A DNA stretch of 64,000 bases from Bacteroidales bacterium (lineage in GTDB: Bacteria; Bacteroidota; Bacteroidia; Bacteroidales; UBA932), in the NCBI GenBank assembly GCA_022653675.1, contig JALCST010000004.1, positions 62,001 to 126,000 of the forward strand, written 5' to 3'. This document shows, one piece after another, positions 1 to 7,003 of this stretch. The notes below the pieces were generated by a model. It saw nothing but the letters and a program-made list of their open reading frames with translations, did no database searches and was not told where the DNA came from. Each line of letters begins with the position of its first letter. Position 1 is the first letter of the stretch. Position numbers and translations under genes: made by a program.

Positions 1-1073
1 GTGCCGGGATAAAGAAGCACATACATGCCGTTCGGCTTTCCGTATGTGGTATCGCCTACCTGGGTGACGTTCATAAGGGGTTTCATTCCGTTAAGTATCA
101 CTTCACTCGCTGATGCAGTGCCATCTGTGGTGATTATGTACAACCTGTCCAGGTTAAGGGAAGTATCGTTTCTTTCGATTGTGCTTTCGGAATCCCAGCC
201 CTTACTGCTCAATAATTTGTTATGGCTTCTGACTGCATAGACCTCCCCGTTTGCGGACGGTGGTGCCAGATAATCTGCCAATGCTTGTGCGGCATCTCCG
301 TCGCCTCCGCCATTGTAGCGAAGGTCGAGTATCATGTCTTTGATGTCGGCCTTTTTGAAATAAGCCATTGCTTCCCCGATTTCGTCTATCTTTTGGGCCA
401 TAAAGGATCTGTAGTTCAAATATCCGACAGGCGATGTCAGTCCGGAGAAGTCCTTGTCGGTGAAAAGGCAGTATTTGAGATACGATTTTGCATTGAATGT
501 CGCGGCACTTAAGGTGAAGGTGTGGTTTGTCCCATTCAGGTCAGTGAAGGTATATGTCTGCGGAGAAGTATCCATAAGTGTCTGGTATGTCCCGTCAATT
601 ATCGATTGCCTCATAGATTCTCCCCCGAGACTGTCGAGAACCCAACCTCTCCTTACCCCTGCATTATACATCGGTCCGCCTTCTATGACATATCTTACCC
701 TTACGTCGTAGTCATCGTAGTAATCTATCATTTGACCGTAACTGACCCCGAACGAACCAGTCACTTCGCCGGTAGTCATGGATACGTAGTAGTCCTTGTC
801 CATCATCCAGCTCCAACGGTCCTTGGAATAAAGAAGGTCATCGAAATAATCGTAAATTCCATTGGAGGAAGGGTCCACATCATCGGGAACGTAGTCATTC
901 CAATAATAGTAGACATCCATGTAATTGTTCTTGAGGTATTTTTTTACGGCCAAATCGTGTTTGAGGGAATCATTCTGGGATGTGTTTCCGGTGTTCCAGA
1001 GATTGCAGCTGTTCATTCCGCCAAGGGAGGCAGCAACGGCTGCTGATGTAATGACAATTTGTAAATATTTCAT
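1..1073 (-). CDS. S41 family peptidase, lipoprotein (partial, C-terminus beyond window)
   Basis: A carboxyl-terminal-processing-type serine protease. The ATG at 1073 opens a lipoprotein signal (MKYLQIVITSAAVAASLGG followed by MNSC as lipobox), so the protein should be anchored in the cell envelope. A PDZ-like region (around YVIEGGPMYNAGVRRGW) precedes the protease fold. The S41 catalytic pair is visible: Ser in DGTASASE (about residue 320) and Lys in TYGKPNG about 20 residues later. The reading frame stays open to base 1, so the last part lies outside the window. It follows the FtsB/DivIC-like gene by 8 nt in the same direction and is probably cotranscribed. The family cleaves unstructured C-termini or peptides; the substrate is not evident. 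Confidence 0.88.
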   Translation of the reverse strand, partial: MKYLQIVITSAAVAASLGGMNSCNLWNTGNTSQNDSLKHDLAVKKYLKNNYMDVYYYWNDYVPDDVDPSSNGIYDYFDDLLYSKDRWSWMMDKDYYVSMTTGEVTGSFGVSYGQMIDYYDDYDVRVRYVIEGGPMYNAGVRRGWVLDSLGGESMRQSIIDGTYQTLMDTSPQTYTFTDLNGTNHTFTLSAATFNAKSYLKYCLFTDKDFSGLTSPVGYLNYRSFMAQKIDEIGEAMAYFKKADIKDMILDLRYNGGGDGDAAQALADYLAPPSANGEVYAVRSHNKLLSSKGWDSESTIERNDTSLNLDRLYIITTDGTASASEVILNGMKPLMNVTQVGDTTYGKPNGMYVLLYPG

Positions 1074-1081
1074 ATTTATTT

Positions 1082-1435
1082 TCATTTGTTCTTGGTCTTC
1101 TCGAATACGTATACGTCTTCCCCGTCCTTGTGGAAATAGTATTGTTCCCTGGCGAACTTCTCCAGCGAATCTCTGTTAGATTTCAGCTGATTGAGCTTTT
1201 CGTCGGCTGAACGTATCCCATTTTCATAATATGCCTTTTGTTTCTGAAGTTTACCTATCTCTTTGGCTGTTTGCACGAAGCGTATGGCGTTGTTTCTGTC
1301 GATGAAAATTATTGAAATCACGAATACAAGTACTGCAATGAAGTATTTGTTGAAGATAATCCGGAAGAAGCGGTGACCCATCAGCTTGTCCCGGAAAGAT
1401 TTGAAAGCTTCATCTGTTTTAGAAAAAAAAGACAT
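1082..1435 (-). CDS. FtsB/DivIC-type septum formation initiator protein
   Basis: A small bitopic division protein of 117 aa. A short N-terminal cytoplasmic part (MSFFSKTDEAFKSFRDKL) is followed by one membrane helix at about residues 28-48 and a periplasmic coiled coil (KEIGKLQKQKAYYENGI onward) with the family's conserved end LEKFAREQYYFHKDGEDVYV. Proteins of this family bridge early and late divisome components. I start at the ATG at 1435; an in-frame open stretch runs upstream to 1864 but overlaps the divergent CPBP gene and has no homology. Its promoter is probably the CAAAAATA (minus-strand TATTTTTG) at 1452-1459. The S41 lipoprotein gene follows after 8 nt. Confidence 0.85.
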   Translation of the reverse strand: MSFFSKTDEAFKSFRDKLMGHRFFRIIFNKYFIAVLVFVISIIFIDRNNAIRFVQTAKEIGKLQKQKAYYENGIRSADEKLNQLKSNRDSLEKFAREQYYFHKDGEDVYVFEKTKNK

Positions 1436-1451
1436 TGCTCTTTTATTTTTA

Positions 1452-1469
1452 CAAAAATACTTAATTTTG
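1452..1469. promoter_or_regulatory. Back-to-back divergent -7 elements (FtsB-like gene / CPBP gene)
   Basis: CAAAAATA at 1452-1459 is a minus-strand TAnnTTTG box for the FtsB-like gene; TAATTTTG at 1462-1469 is the plus-strand box for the CPBP gene. They are separated by 2 bp, so the two -7 elements sit tail to tail. A TTG at 1435-1437 could be the plus-strand -33, although the 24-nt spacer is long. Confidence 0.5.
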
Positions 1470-1493
1470 GCACATCGAAAAATAAATATCATA

Positions 1494-2363
1494 ATGTTGA
1501 AATCTGTATTAAGAAGGTATCTTCCCGCATTGGGCAAAAGCTGGTTGATGGTTCTTATTTTTTTTGCAGGGTCATTCTTGCTTGCCGAGATCTTCTCACG
1601 TTTCTCCGGCAGCTTCTGGAGAACGTCTTCGTTTCTGTATGTCTGTTCTTTTATCCCCGTTGCCATTTTCATTTTCTTCGATGCCAAGGCAAACGCCAAG
1701 ACGGGACAGAAGGGAATACCTGTCAACAGTCCTGAGTTCGGTAAGATGAACCCGATTGTTTTCTTCATCTTAATCGCTTTGGTAATTATTGCTATCGCCA
1801 TTGTGTCTGAGCCTGTTTCATCGCTGATCCCGATGCCTGATTTTATAAAGGACTTGCTTTCCAAGGTCTTCAGCGGTCAGACATTTGCCGATGTTCTGAT
1901 CACTACTGTGATCTTGGCTCCTCTTTTCGAGGAATTCTTTTGCCGCGGGATAATTTGCCGCGGGCTTCTTTCCAGAATGGCTCCATGGAAGGCCATAGTA
2001 TGGTCCGCACTTATTTTCGCTGTCCTGCATGGAAACCCGTATCAGGGTATCCCGGCCTTTGTAATAGGTTGCTTCTTAGGGTGGGTCTATTACAGGACGC
2101 ACTGCATTTGGGCACCGGTTTTCCTGCATGGCGTCAACAATCTGTTCTCCATGCTTATTACCCGTCTGAATCCCGGACTTCCGGTGGACGGGACATTGCG
2201 TGATCTCATACCGGGCAATTATTATTATCTCCTTTTAGGGGTTTCGGTGGCCGTTATCATTGTCGGTATATTGCTTCTTCACCGTTATCTTTCGAAAAAG
2301 AACACTTTCAAGTTATCACCATCTAAAATAAAAAATGAAAACAACATCTCTGTATCCTATTAA
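1494..2363 (+). CDS. CPBP family intramembrane metalloprotease
   Basis: A multipass membrane protein of 289 aa with the CAAX protease/bacteriocin-processing (CPBP, ABI) core. The family motifs are present in order: EEFFCR (EExxxR) near residue 147, FAVLHG (FxxxH) near 180, and FLHGVNN (HxxxN/B) near 220. Hydrophobic segments lie before and after this core. The ATG at 1494 is chosen because a -7 box (TAATTTTG) ends 25 nt upstream; an in-frame ATG at 1386 would overlap the divergent gene. The 3' end overlaps manA by 29 nt, so the two are translationally coupled or at least cotranscribed. The substrate is unknown; the family includes prenyl-protein endopeptidases and bacteriocin self-immunity proteins. 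Confidence 0.88.
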   Translation: MLKSVLRRYLPALGKSWLMVLIFFAGSFLLAEIFSRFSGSFWRTSSFLYVCSFIPVAIFIFFDAKANAKTGQKGIPVNSPEFGKMNPIVFFILIALVIIAIAIVSEPVSSLIPMPDFIKDLLSKVFSGQTFADVLITTVILAPLFEEFFCRGIICRGLLSRMAPWKAIVWSALIFAVLHGNPYQGIPAFVIGCFLGWVYYRTHCIWAPVFLHGVNNLFSMLITRLNPGLPVDGTLRDLIPGNYYYLLLGVSVAVIIVGILLLHRYLSKKNTFKLSPSKIKNENNISVSY

Positions 2364-3543
2364 ATTCACACCGATTCTCAAGGAAAAAGTCTGGGGAGGG
2401 GCAAACCTTGTAGGAAAATTAGGCAAGATAATCCCCGATCCCGACAAGGGAGAAGATAAGCTCGATGCTTCCCATATAGGTGAAAGTTGGGAAATCAGCA
2501 GTGTCGAAGGCGATGTTTCGGTTGCCGGAAACGGATTCCTGAAAGGAAACAATCTCGATGATATACTGGAGACCTATATGGGCAATTTTGAAGGTGACAA
2601 CGTATTCGATTATTACGGAATGCAGTTTCCTTTGCTGATAAAGTATCTCGATGTCCATGGTAGGCTTTCGGTTCAGGTACATCCCGATGACAAGACTGCT
2701 CTGGAAAGATCTAATTCCCTTGGCAAAACAGAGTTCTGGTATGTCATGGAATCATCCCCTGAGGCCGAGGTATATATGGGATTCAAGAGAAAGACCTCCG
2801 CTTCCGAATTTTACGGCAAATGCAAGGACGGCAGCGTGGAAGAGCTGATGAACGTGTTTCATCCTGAAAAGGGGGAGTGTTTTTTCATAAAGGCCGGCAC
2901 CGTCCATGCCGCGAAGGGAGACATAGTCATAGCGGAGATACAGGAGACTTCCGATATGACCTACAGGGTATATGACTGGGGACGTGAATTCAATCCGGCA
3001 ACGCGCCGCGAAATGCACCTGGAACAGGCGATAGACTGCATCAACTACGAAAAATACGACGAAGAAACTCTGCATGTCAAGGCGTCCTCATTATCTCGCA
3101 ATCTGGTGAAATGCAAGTATTTCACTATCAACAATGTCTCTTTGAAATACAAATACTACCGCGATTCGGAAGATTTCAACAGTTGCATAATATACATGTG
3201 TACAGCAGGTAAGGCTGAATTAGACGTAGGCAAGGGGAAAAGGACTTTTTCCCTCAACTGTGGGGAAACGATACTCGTCCCTAAGGATTTCGGGGTTTAT
3301 GCTGTGGCACCGAAGTCAGAGGGAACGAACATATTGGAAATTCATGTAGATCCAATAGAAACCGAAAAGGATGAGTACATAGACGAAACAAAAGCGGCCC
3401 ACCTCGATGGTGAGCCGCAAGAGCCGGAAGATAAAGATCAGGCCCCGCAAAGCGGAATTGATCCCGACGACTGGGACCTGAAGGAATTAGGTGACGTCAG
3501 CCAGGACGAACGGATCATGAACATCCACCTGGGGGACGAATGA
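2335..3543 (+). CDS. manA: Mannose-6-phosphate isomerase, class I
   Basis: Interconverts fructose-6-phosphate and mannose-6-phosphate, feeding GDP-mannose and fucose synthesis. The cupin-fold type I PMI signatures are seen: the N-terminal YPIKFTPILKEKVWGG, the zinc-binding segment SVQVHPDD (about residue 115) with the following KTEFWYVME, FIKAGTVHA, and the catalytic-site segment TYRVYDWGR (about residue 210). At 402 aa it is longer than the usual 320-330 aa because of an acidic tail of about 60 residues (DEYIDETKAAHLDGEPQEPE onward) that is not part of the family fold. It overlaps the CPBP gene by 29 nt and its stop codon abuts that of the convergent rubrerythrin gene with no spacer. Confidence 0.93.
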   Translation: MKTTSLYPIKFTPILKEKVWGGANLVGKLGKIIPDPDKGEDKLDASHIGESWEISSVEGDVSVAGNGFLKGNNLDDILETYMGNFEGDNVFDYYGMQFPLLIKYLDVHGRLSVQVHPDDKTALERSNSLGKTEFWYVMESSPEAEVYMGFKRKTSASEFYGKCKDGSVEELMNVFHPEKGECFFIKAGTVHAAKGDIVIAEIQETSDMTYRVYDWGREFNPATRREMHLEQAIDCINYEKYDEETLHVKASSLSRNLVKCKYFTINNVSLKYKYYRDSEDFNSCIIYMCTAGKAELDVGKGKRTFSLNCGETILVPKDFGVYAVAPKSEGTNILEIHVDPIETEKDEYIDETKAAHLDGEPQEPEDKDQAPQSGIDPDDWDLKELGDVSQDERIMNIHLGDE

Positions 3544-4113
3544 CTATTTGTCGTCTTTCGCGAAATATCTGTTGTAAAGGCCTTCGAACACTCTGCCGTG
3601 GCGTGCTTCGTCCTTGCACATTTCGTGTACGGTGTCGTGAATTGCGTCATAATTGAGTTGCTTCGCCTTCGTAGCTATGCGTTTCTTATCGGCGCAAGCT
3701 CCGGCTTCGGCTTCCATCCTTTTTTTCAGGTTGGTTTTGGTGTCCCAAACGACTTCTCCGATGAGTTCCGCAAATTTGGAAGCGTGCTCCGCCTCTTCGA
3801 AGGCAATCCTCTTGAAAGCTTCCCCGATTTCAGGATAACCTTCCCGATCGGCCTGACGGCTCATCGCGAGATACATTCCGACTTCGCTGCATTCGCCTGT
3901 GAAGTGAGCCTGCAGTCCGTCCCAAACTTCCTTGTCGCATCCTTTGGCAACGCCAAGAACATGTTCGTCTGCGAATTCTAACTTCTTTGAACCATTGTCT
4001 TCTACGACTTCCTTAAATTTTGATGCGGGAGCCTTGCAAACAGGGCACTGTACGGGAGGTTGTTCTCCTTCATAGATGTAACCGCAAACTGTGCAAATCC
4101 ATTTCTTTGTCAT
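3544..4113 (-). CDS. Reverse rubrerythrin (N-terminal rubredoxin domain, C-terminal diiron ferritin-like domain)
   Basis: A non-haem iron peroxidase of anaerobes that reduces hydrogen peroxide. The order of domains is the reverse of classical rubrerythrin: the rubredoxin iron centre comes first ([12 protein letters not shown] and QCPVCKAP, CxxC pairs in residues 7-25), then a four-helix ferritin-like domain with ExxH motifs ([10 protein letters not shown] and [11 protein letters not shown]). It is 189 aa and cytoplasmic. A candidate -7 element, CAAAAGTA on the plus strand (minus TACTTTTG), lies at 4165-4172. The gene is convergent with manA and its stop directly abuts the manA stop, with no terminator between them. 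Confidence 0.93.
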   Translation of the reverse strand: MTKKWICTVCGYIYEGEQPPVQCPVCKAPASKFKEVVEDNGSKKLEFADEHVLGVAKGCDKEVWDGLQAHFTGECSEVGMYLAMSRQADREGYPEIGEAFKRIAFEEAEHASKFAELIGEVVWDTKTNLKKRMEAEAGACADKKRIATKAKQLNYDAIHDTVHEMCKDEARHGRVFEGLYNRYFAKDDK

Positions 4114-4186
4114 AATCTTTTGTGTTTTAAATGTTTAAAATTAAAATCATTATAATCTGTATCACAAAAGTAATCAAAATTCCGAA

Positions 4187-4221
4187 TTGATGTAAAAAAT
4201 TCCACGTTTTTTGTATTTTTG
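4187..4221 (+). promoter_or_regulatory. Promoter of rplY-pth
   Basis: TATTTTTG at 4214-4221 matches the Bacteroidota -7 consensus TAnnTTTG; a TTG at 4187-4189 is a possible -33 element, with a 24-nt spacer. Transcription should begin about 7 nt after the -7 box, giving a leader of roughly 75 nt. Confidence 0.5.
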
Positions 4222-4231
4222 CAACCCACTT

Positions 4232-4276
4232 AAAAAGCAAGACTTTTTGGTGCAATGGGGTCCGGAGAGCCCGGAC
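4232..4276 (+). promoter_or_regulatory. Two hairpins in the rplY leader
   Basis: Two consecutive perfect stems lie between the promoter and rplY. The first is AAAAAG-CAAGA-CTTTTT (4232-4248) and the second GTCCGG-AGAGC-CCGGAC (4260-4276). Structured leaders of ribosomal-protein genes are often binding sites for the encoded protein, but I can only infer such a role here. Confidence 0.4.
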
Positions 4277-4304
4277 TGAGTAACACATTTTATTTTAAAA
4301 CATT

Positions 4305-4988
4305 ATGAAACAGATTCCCTTGAAGGGACAATTGAGAAAGACCGGCAGGAAAGCCGATGTCAAAACCGTTCGCAGCGAGGGCAGGGTTCCCTGCAACCTT
4401 TACGGAAACGGAATGGAGAACGTGGCGTTTTCAGTGGATGCCAAGGATCTTAGAAAAATTACAGATACGCCTGATTATTATATCATCCGTCTCGATATCG
4501 AAGGTAAGGAGTACCTTTCTGTATTGCAGGAAGTGCAGTGGCATTCCGTTACGGATGAAGCACGCCACGTGGATTTTCTAGTCGTTACTGAAGACAAGCC
4601 GGTTGCCATCAATGTTCCTTTAAAGATAAGTGGCCATGCCGAAGGTGTGAAGGAAGGCGGGCGTCTCATAACTGGAATGCGCGAACTCCGTTGCTACGGA
4701 CTGATAGATGATCTGCCGGACCTTATAGAGGTGGACAGTACCCCGGTCAAAATGGGCAAACAGATTCTCGTTGGAGATCTTGACATTCCGAAAACTCAGA
4801 TACTTGCTCCGAAATCTCAGTTGGTTTGCGCCGTAAGGCATACGCGTCAGGTTGTTGAAACCACCGTAGCTGCAACTCCTGCTGCAGGTGAGGCTGTTGC
4901 AGGCGAAGGTGAAGCTGCGGCTGCTGGCGAAACAGCTGCCGACGAAGGTAAGGACGCGAAAGAATCCAAGAATACCAAGGAGAAGTAG
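4305..4988 (+). CDS. rplY: 50S ribosomal protein L25, CTC family
   Basis: A 5S rRNA-binding protein of the large subunit. Residues 1-95 form the L25 domain (MKQIPLKGQLRKTGRKADV, EGRVPCNLYG), and residues 96-185 are the beta domain typical of CTC/TL5-type L25 (PVAINVPLKISGHAEGVK, GGRLITGMREL). The last 40 residues are an Ala/Glu/Gly-rich low-complexity tail. The 227-aa length is normal for the CTC form. The gene is followed 31 nt downstream by pth, a pairing common across bacteria, and has its own promoter with a structured leader (4187-4276). Confidence 0.95.
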   Translation: MKQIPLKGQLRKTGRKADVKTVRSEGRVPCNLYGNGMENVAFSVDAKDLRKITDTPDYYIIRLDIEGKEYLSVLQEVQWHSVTDEARHVDFLVVTEDKPVAINVPLKISGHAEGVKEGGRLITGMRELRCYGLIDDLPDLIEVDSTPVKMGKQILVGDLDIPKTQILAPKSQLVCAVRHTRQVVETTVAATPAAGEAVAGEGEAAAAGETAADEGKDAKESKNTKEK

Positions 4989-5019
4989 GGGAACCATTCC
5001 CTTTTAAATATAAACGGGT

Positions 5020-5604
5020 ATGAAGTTTCTTGTCGCTGGGTTGGGCAATATCGGCCAAGAGTACGAAGGTACCCGTCACAATATGGGTTTTGCGGTACTG
5101 GATGCATTTGCGGATGCATACGGTACCGCTTTTTCTGAAAAGAGGTATGGTTCCATAGCCGAATGTTCAGCCAAGGGGGCTTCCTTTATGCTTCTCAAGC
5201 CGAGCACTTATATGAACCTGAGCGGCAAGGCTGTCCATTACTGGATGGCGAAGCTTAAGATTCCGCTTTCTTCGCTGCTGGTCGTCTGCGATGACATAAA
5301 TCTTCCTTTCGGTACCATGCGTATGAGATCCAAAGGAAGTGATGGTGGACATAATGGCTTAAAAGACATAGATCTGCATTTGCTGTCCGATGAATATGCC
5401 CGGATGCGTCTTGGCATTGGGAACGGATTTGCGGAAGGGCACCAAGCCGATTACGTTCTGAGCAAGCTGATGAAGGAAGAGCGTGAAAAATTGCCCGATT
5501 TGCTCGGATATGCCGTAAAGGCTATTGATTCTTTTGCCTTTGACGGTGTGGAAAAGGCTATGTCCCAATACAACAAATCCTATTTTACTGTCGAATTCAG
5601 ATAA
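5020..5604 (+). CDS. pth: Peptidyl-tRNA hydrolase
   Basis: Releases tRNA from peptidyl-tRNAs that fall off the ribosome. The 194-aa product carries all family signatures: VAGLGNIGQEYEGTRHNMGF at the N-terminus with the catalytic His in TRHN, KPSTYMNLSG near residue 66, and DDINLPFGTMRMR followed by KGSDGGHNGLKDI near residues 90-115. It lies in tandem with rplY. Its last 25 nt overlap the 3' end of the convergent C11 peptidase gene. Confidence 0.96.
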   Translation: MKFLVAGLGNIGQEYEGTRHNMGFAVLDAFADAYGTAFSEKRYGSIAECSAKGASFMLLKPSTYMNLSGKAVHYWMAKLKIPLSSLLVVCDDINLPFGTMRMRSKGSDGGHNGLKDIDLHLLSDEYARMRLGIGNGFAEGHQADYVLSKLMKEEREKLPDLLGYAVKAIDSFAFDGVEKAMSQYNKSYFTVEFR

Positions 5605-6926
5605 GTTCCGGATATCTGTGGAACCATGCCCGTTGCATCATTCCACAAGAGTGTTTCGTAAAAAGCATTGAGATAAGTACTCGAAGGTTCGTAGACGTAT
5701 GAACTGAGACCGCAGTATGTGTTGATCGTAAAGCTTAAGAAGGCAGGTGTCGATTCTTTGTATATGACTGTATTCGACAGCGCATTTTCAAATGAAATCA
5801 ATTCATCGGTAGTGGCTAAGGATTTTATGAAGTCTTCCAGATCGAAGAACCAATGGCGGTTGAACCGGAAATAGCCTTGAAGAGAAATCTCGCTTATTCC
5901 GTCGTTGAGTTCCTGCCTGTGTGCCGAAAATATGGATTTGCAGCTCGAGGCTAGTGAATCGAGTGCAGAACAACGGACCAGAGAAACCGTGGAAGACTGG
6001 TATGTTCCGGTCTGCGAATCGTAATAGTCGAAGCCGTCCTGAAGTATTTTTTCCAATGCGGCATCTACGGAATAGTCTTCGTCGAACAGATATTGCATTG
6101 CAGAACCGTACGATATCAACCCATCCCCTAGAACTTCCGCAGGTGAGAAAGCTATATACGAGCACTTGTCCTTCAATTCGTAAGCTATTTCCACGCCTCC
6201 CATTAAACAGGCATCGAATATTATATAGTCATAGTATTGCGGCAAGGCGTCGGCCAGTTGAGGAATGTCTATTTCACTGCCGTCATGTTCTGCGAATGAT
6301 TTGACGAAGTTACGATAAGGGTCCTCTTCAAGGGGAGGAAAATATTCCCTTCCCACAGCATAAGCAGGAGAGGATTCTAACGTCGAGCTTCTGGAGGTCA
6401 TGGAAAACGACGTAAAGTTTTCAGGATCGTAATAATATCCAGTAGGGAGCCATCCGTTTCCGTGGGACCATAATACCAATCCGTTTCTACTGGCAGGAAA
6501 AAGAAGTTTGGCATCAGTCAGTACTTCGTTCAAAGTGGTGTCGCTGGCGGAGTTCTGCGATTCCGGATATGTCTTTAAAATTTCTTCGCTTGTAGCGGAC
6601 CCGTTGGAAGTGATCCTTTCGAGTACTGGAGCGGTATTTTGGATATCAAAATAGAGTAAAAGCACGTCCTCGTCGTCGTTTGCCGAAGGAGCATAGCCGT
6701 TAAGAAGATTGGTCTTGTTATCGATCGCATATGACTCCAGGCTGTTGTCGGCGGCCATATAGATTAGCACCGTGTTGCGTTTCCTTATTCTAGATTCCTT
6801 CGGAGAAATCTGATTGAAGGAGTTGGCACCGGTAAGCTCTTTTATGCCTACATATTCATCATTGCACGATGTTAATATCTGGATTGCCGCAGCAAGAACC
6901 AGAAACATCAAAACATGTTTTTTCAC
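5580..6926 (-). CDS. Clostripain family (C11) cysteine peptidase, lipoprotein
   Basis: An exported Arg/Lys-type cysteine peptidase of the C11 family. I choose the GTG at 6926, which follows an AGGAG eight bases upstream and yields a lipoprotein signal (hydrophobic LMFLVLAAAIQ, lipobox LTSC). The residues after the lipid-bearing Cys are acidic (NDE), which resembles the Bacteroidota export signal for surface-exposed lipoproteins. Catalytic His is in LVLWSHGNGW and Cys in IIFDACLMGG, the expected C11 dyad. Mature length is about 430 aa. It is divergent from the M49 peptidase; the shared intergenic region holds a -7 box for each gene. The 3' end overlaps pth by 25 nt. Fragipain-like toxin activation is a known role of this family, but the substrate here is unknown. 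Confidence 0.9.
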   Translation of the reverse strand: MKKHVLMFLVLAAAIQILTSCNDEYVGIKELTGANSFNQISPKESRIRKRNTVLIYMAADNSLESYAIDNKTNLLNGYAPSANDDEDVLLLYFDIQNTAPVLERITSNGSATSEEILKTYPESQNSASDTTLNEVLTDAKLLFPASRNGLVLWSHGNGWLPTGYYYDPENFTSFSMTSRSSTLESSPAYAVGREYFPPLEEDPYRNFVKSFAEHDGSEIDIPQLADALPQYYDYIIFDACLMGGVEIAYELKDKCSYIAFSPAEVLGDGLISYGSAMQYLFDEDYSVDAALEKILQDGFDYYDSQTGTYQSSTVSLVRCSALDSLASSCKSIFSAHRQELNDGISEISLQGYFRFNRHWFFDLEDFIKSLATTDELISFENALSNTVIYKESTPAFLSFTINTYCGLSSYVYEPSSTYLNAFYETLLWNDATGMVPQISGTYLNSTVK

Positions 6927-6945
6927 GATATTATCTCCTATTTGA

Positions 6946-6981
6946 CAAAGATAGCAATTCCGGCAAAATGTTCTACTTTTG
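6946..6981. promoter_or_regulatory. Divergent -7 elements for the C11 and M49 peptidase genes
   Basis: CAAAGATA at 6946-6953 reads TATCTTTG on the minus strand, about 20 nt before the C11 GTG start. TACTTTTG at 6974-6981 serves the plus-strand M49 gene, 22 nt before its ATG. I could not identify a well-spaced -33 element for either. Confidence 0.5.
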
Positions 6982-7003
6982 CATAAACTCAATACCAGAC
7001 TTT

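Noticed and set aside
1435-1864. 260-aa version of the FtsB/DivIC-like protein
   Set aside because: The N-terminal extension lies wholly antisense to the CPBP protease gene and crosses the divergent promoters.
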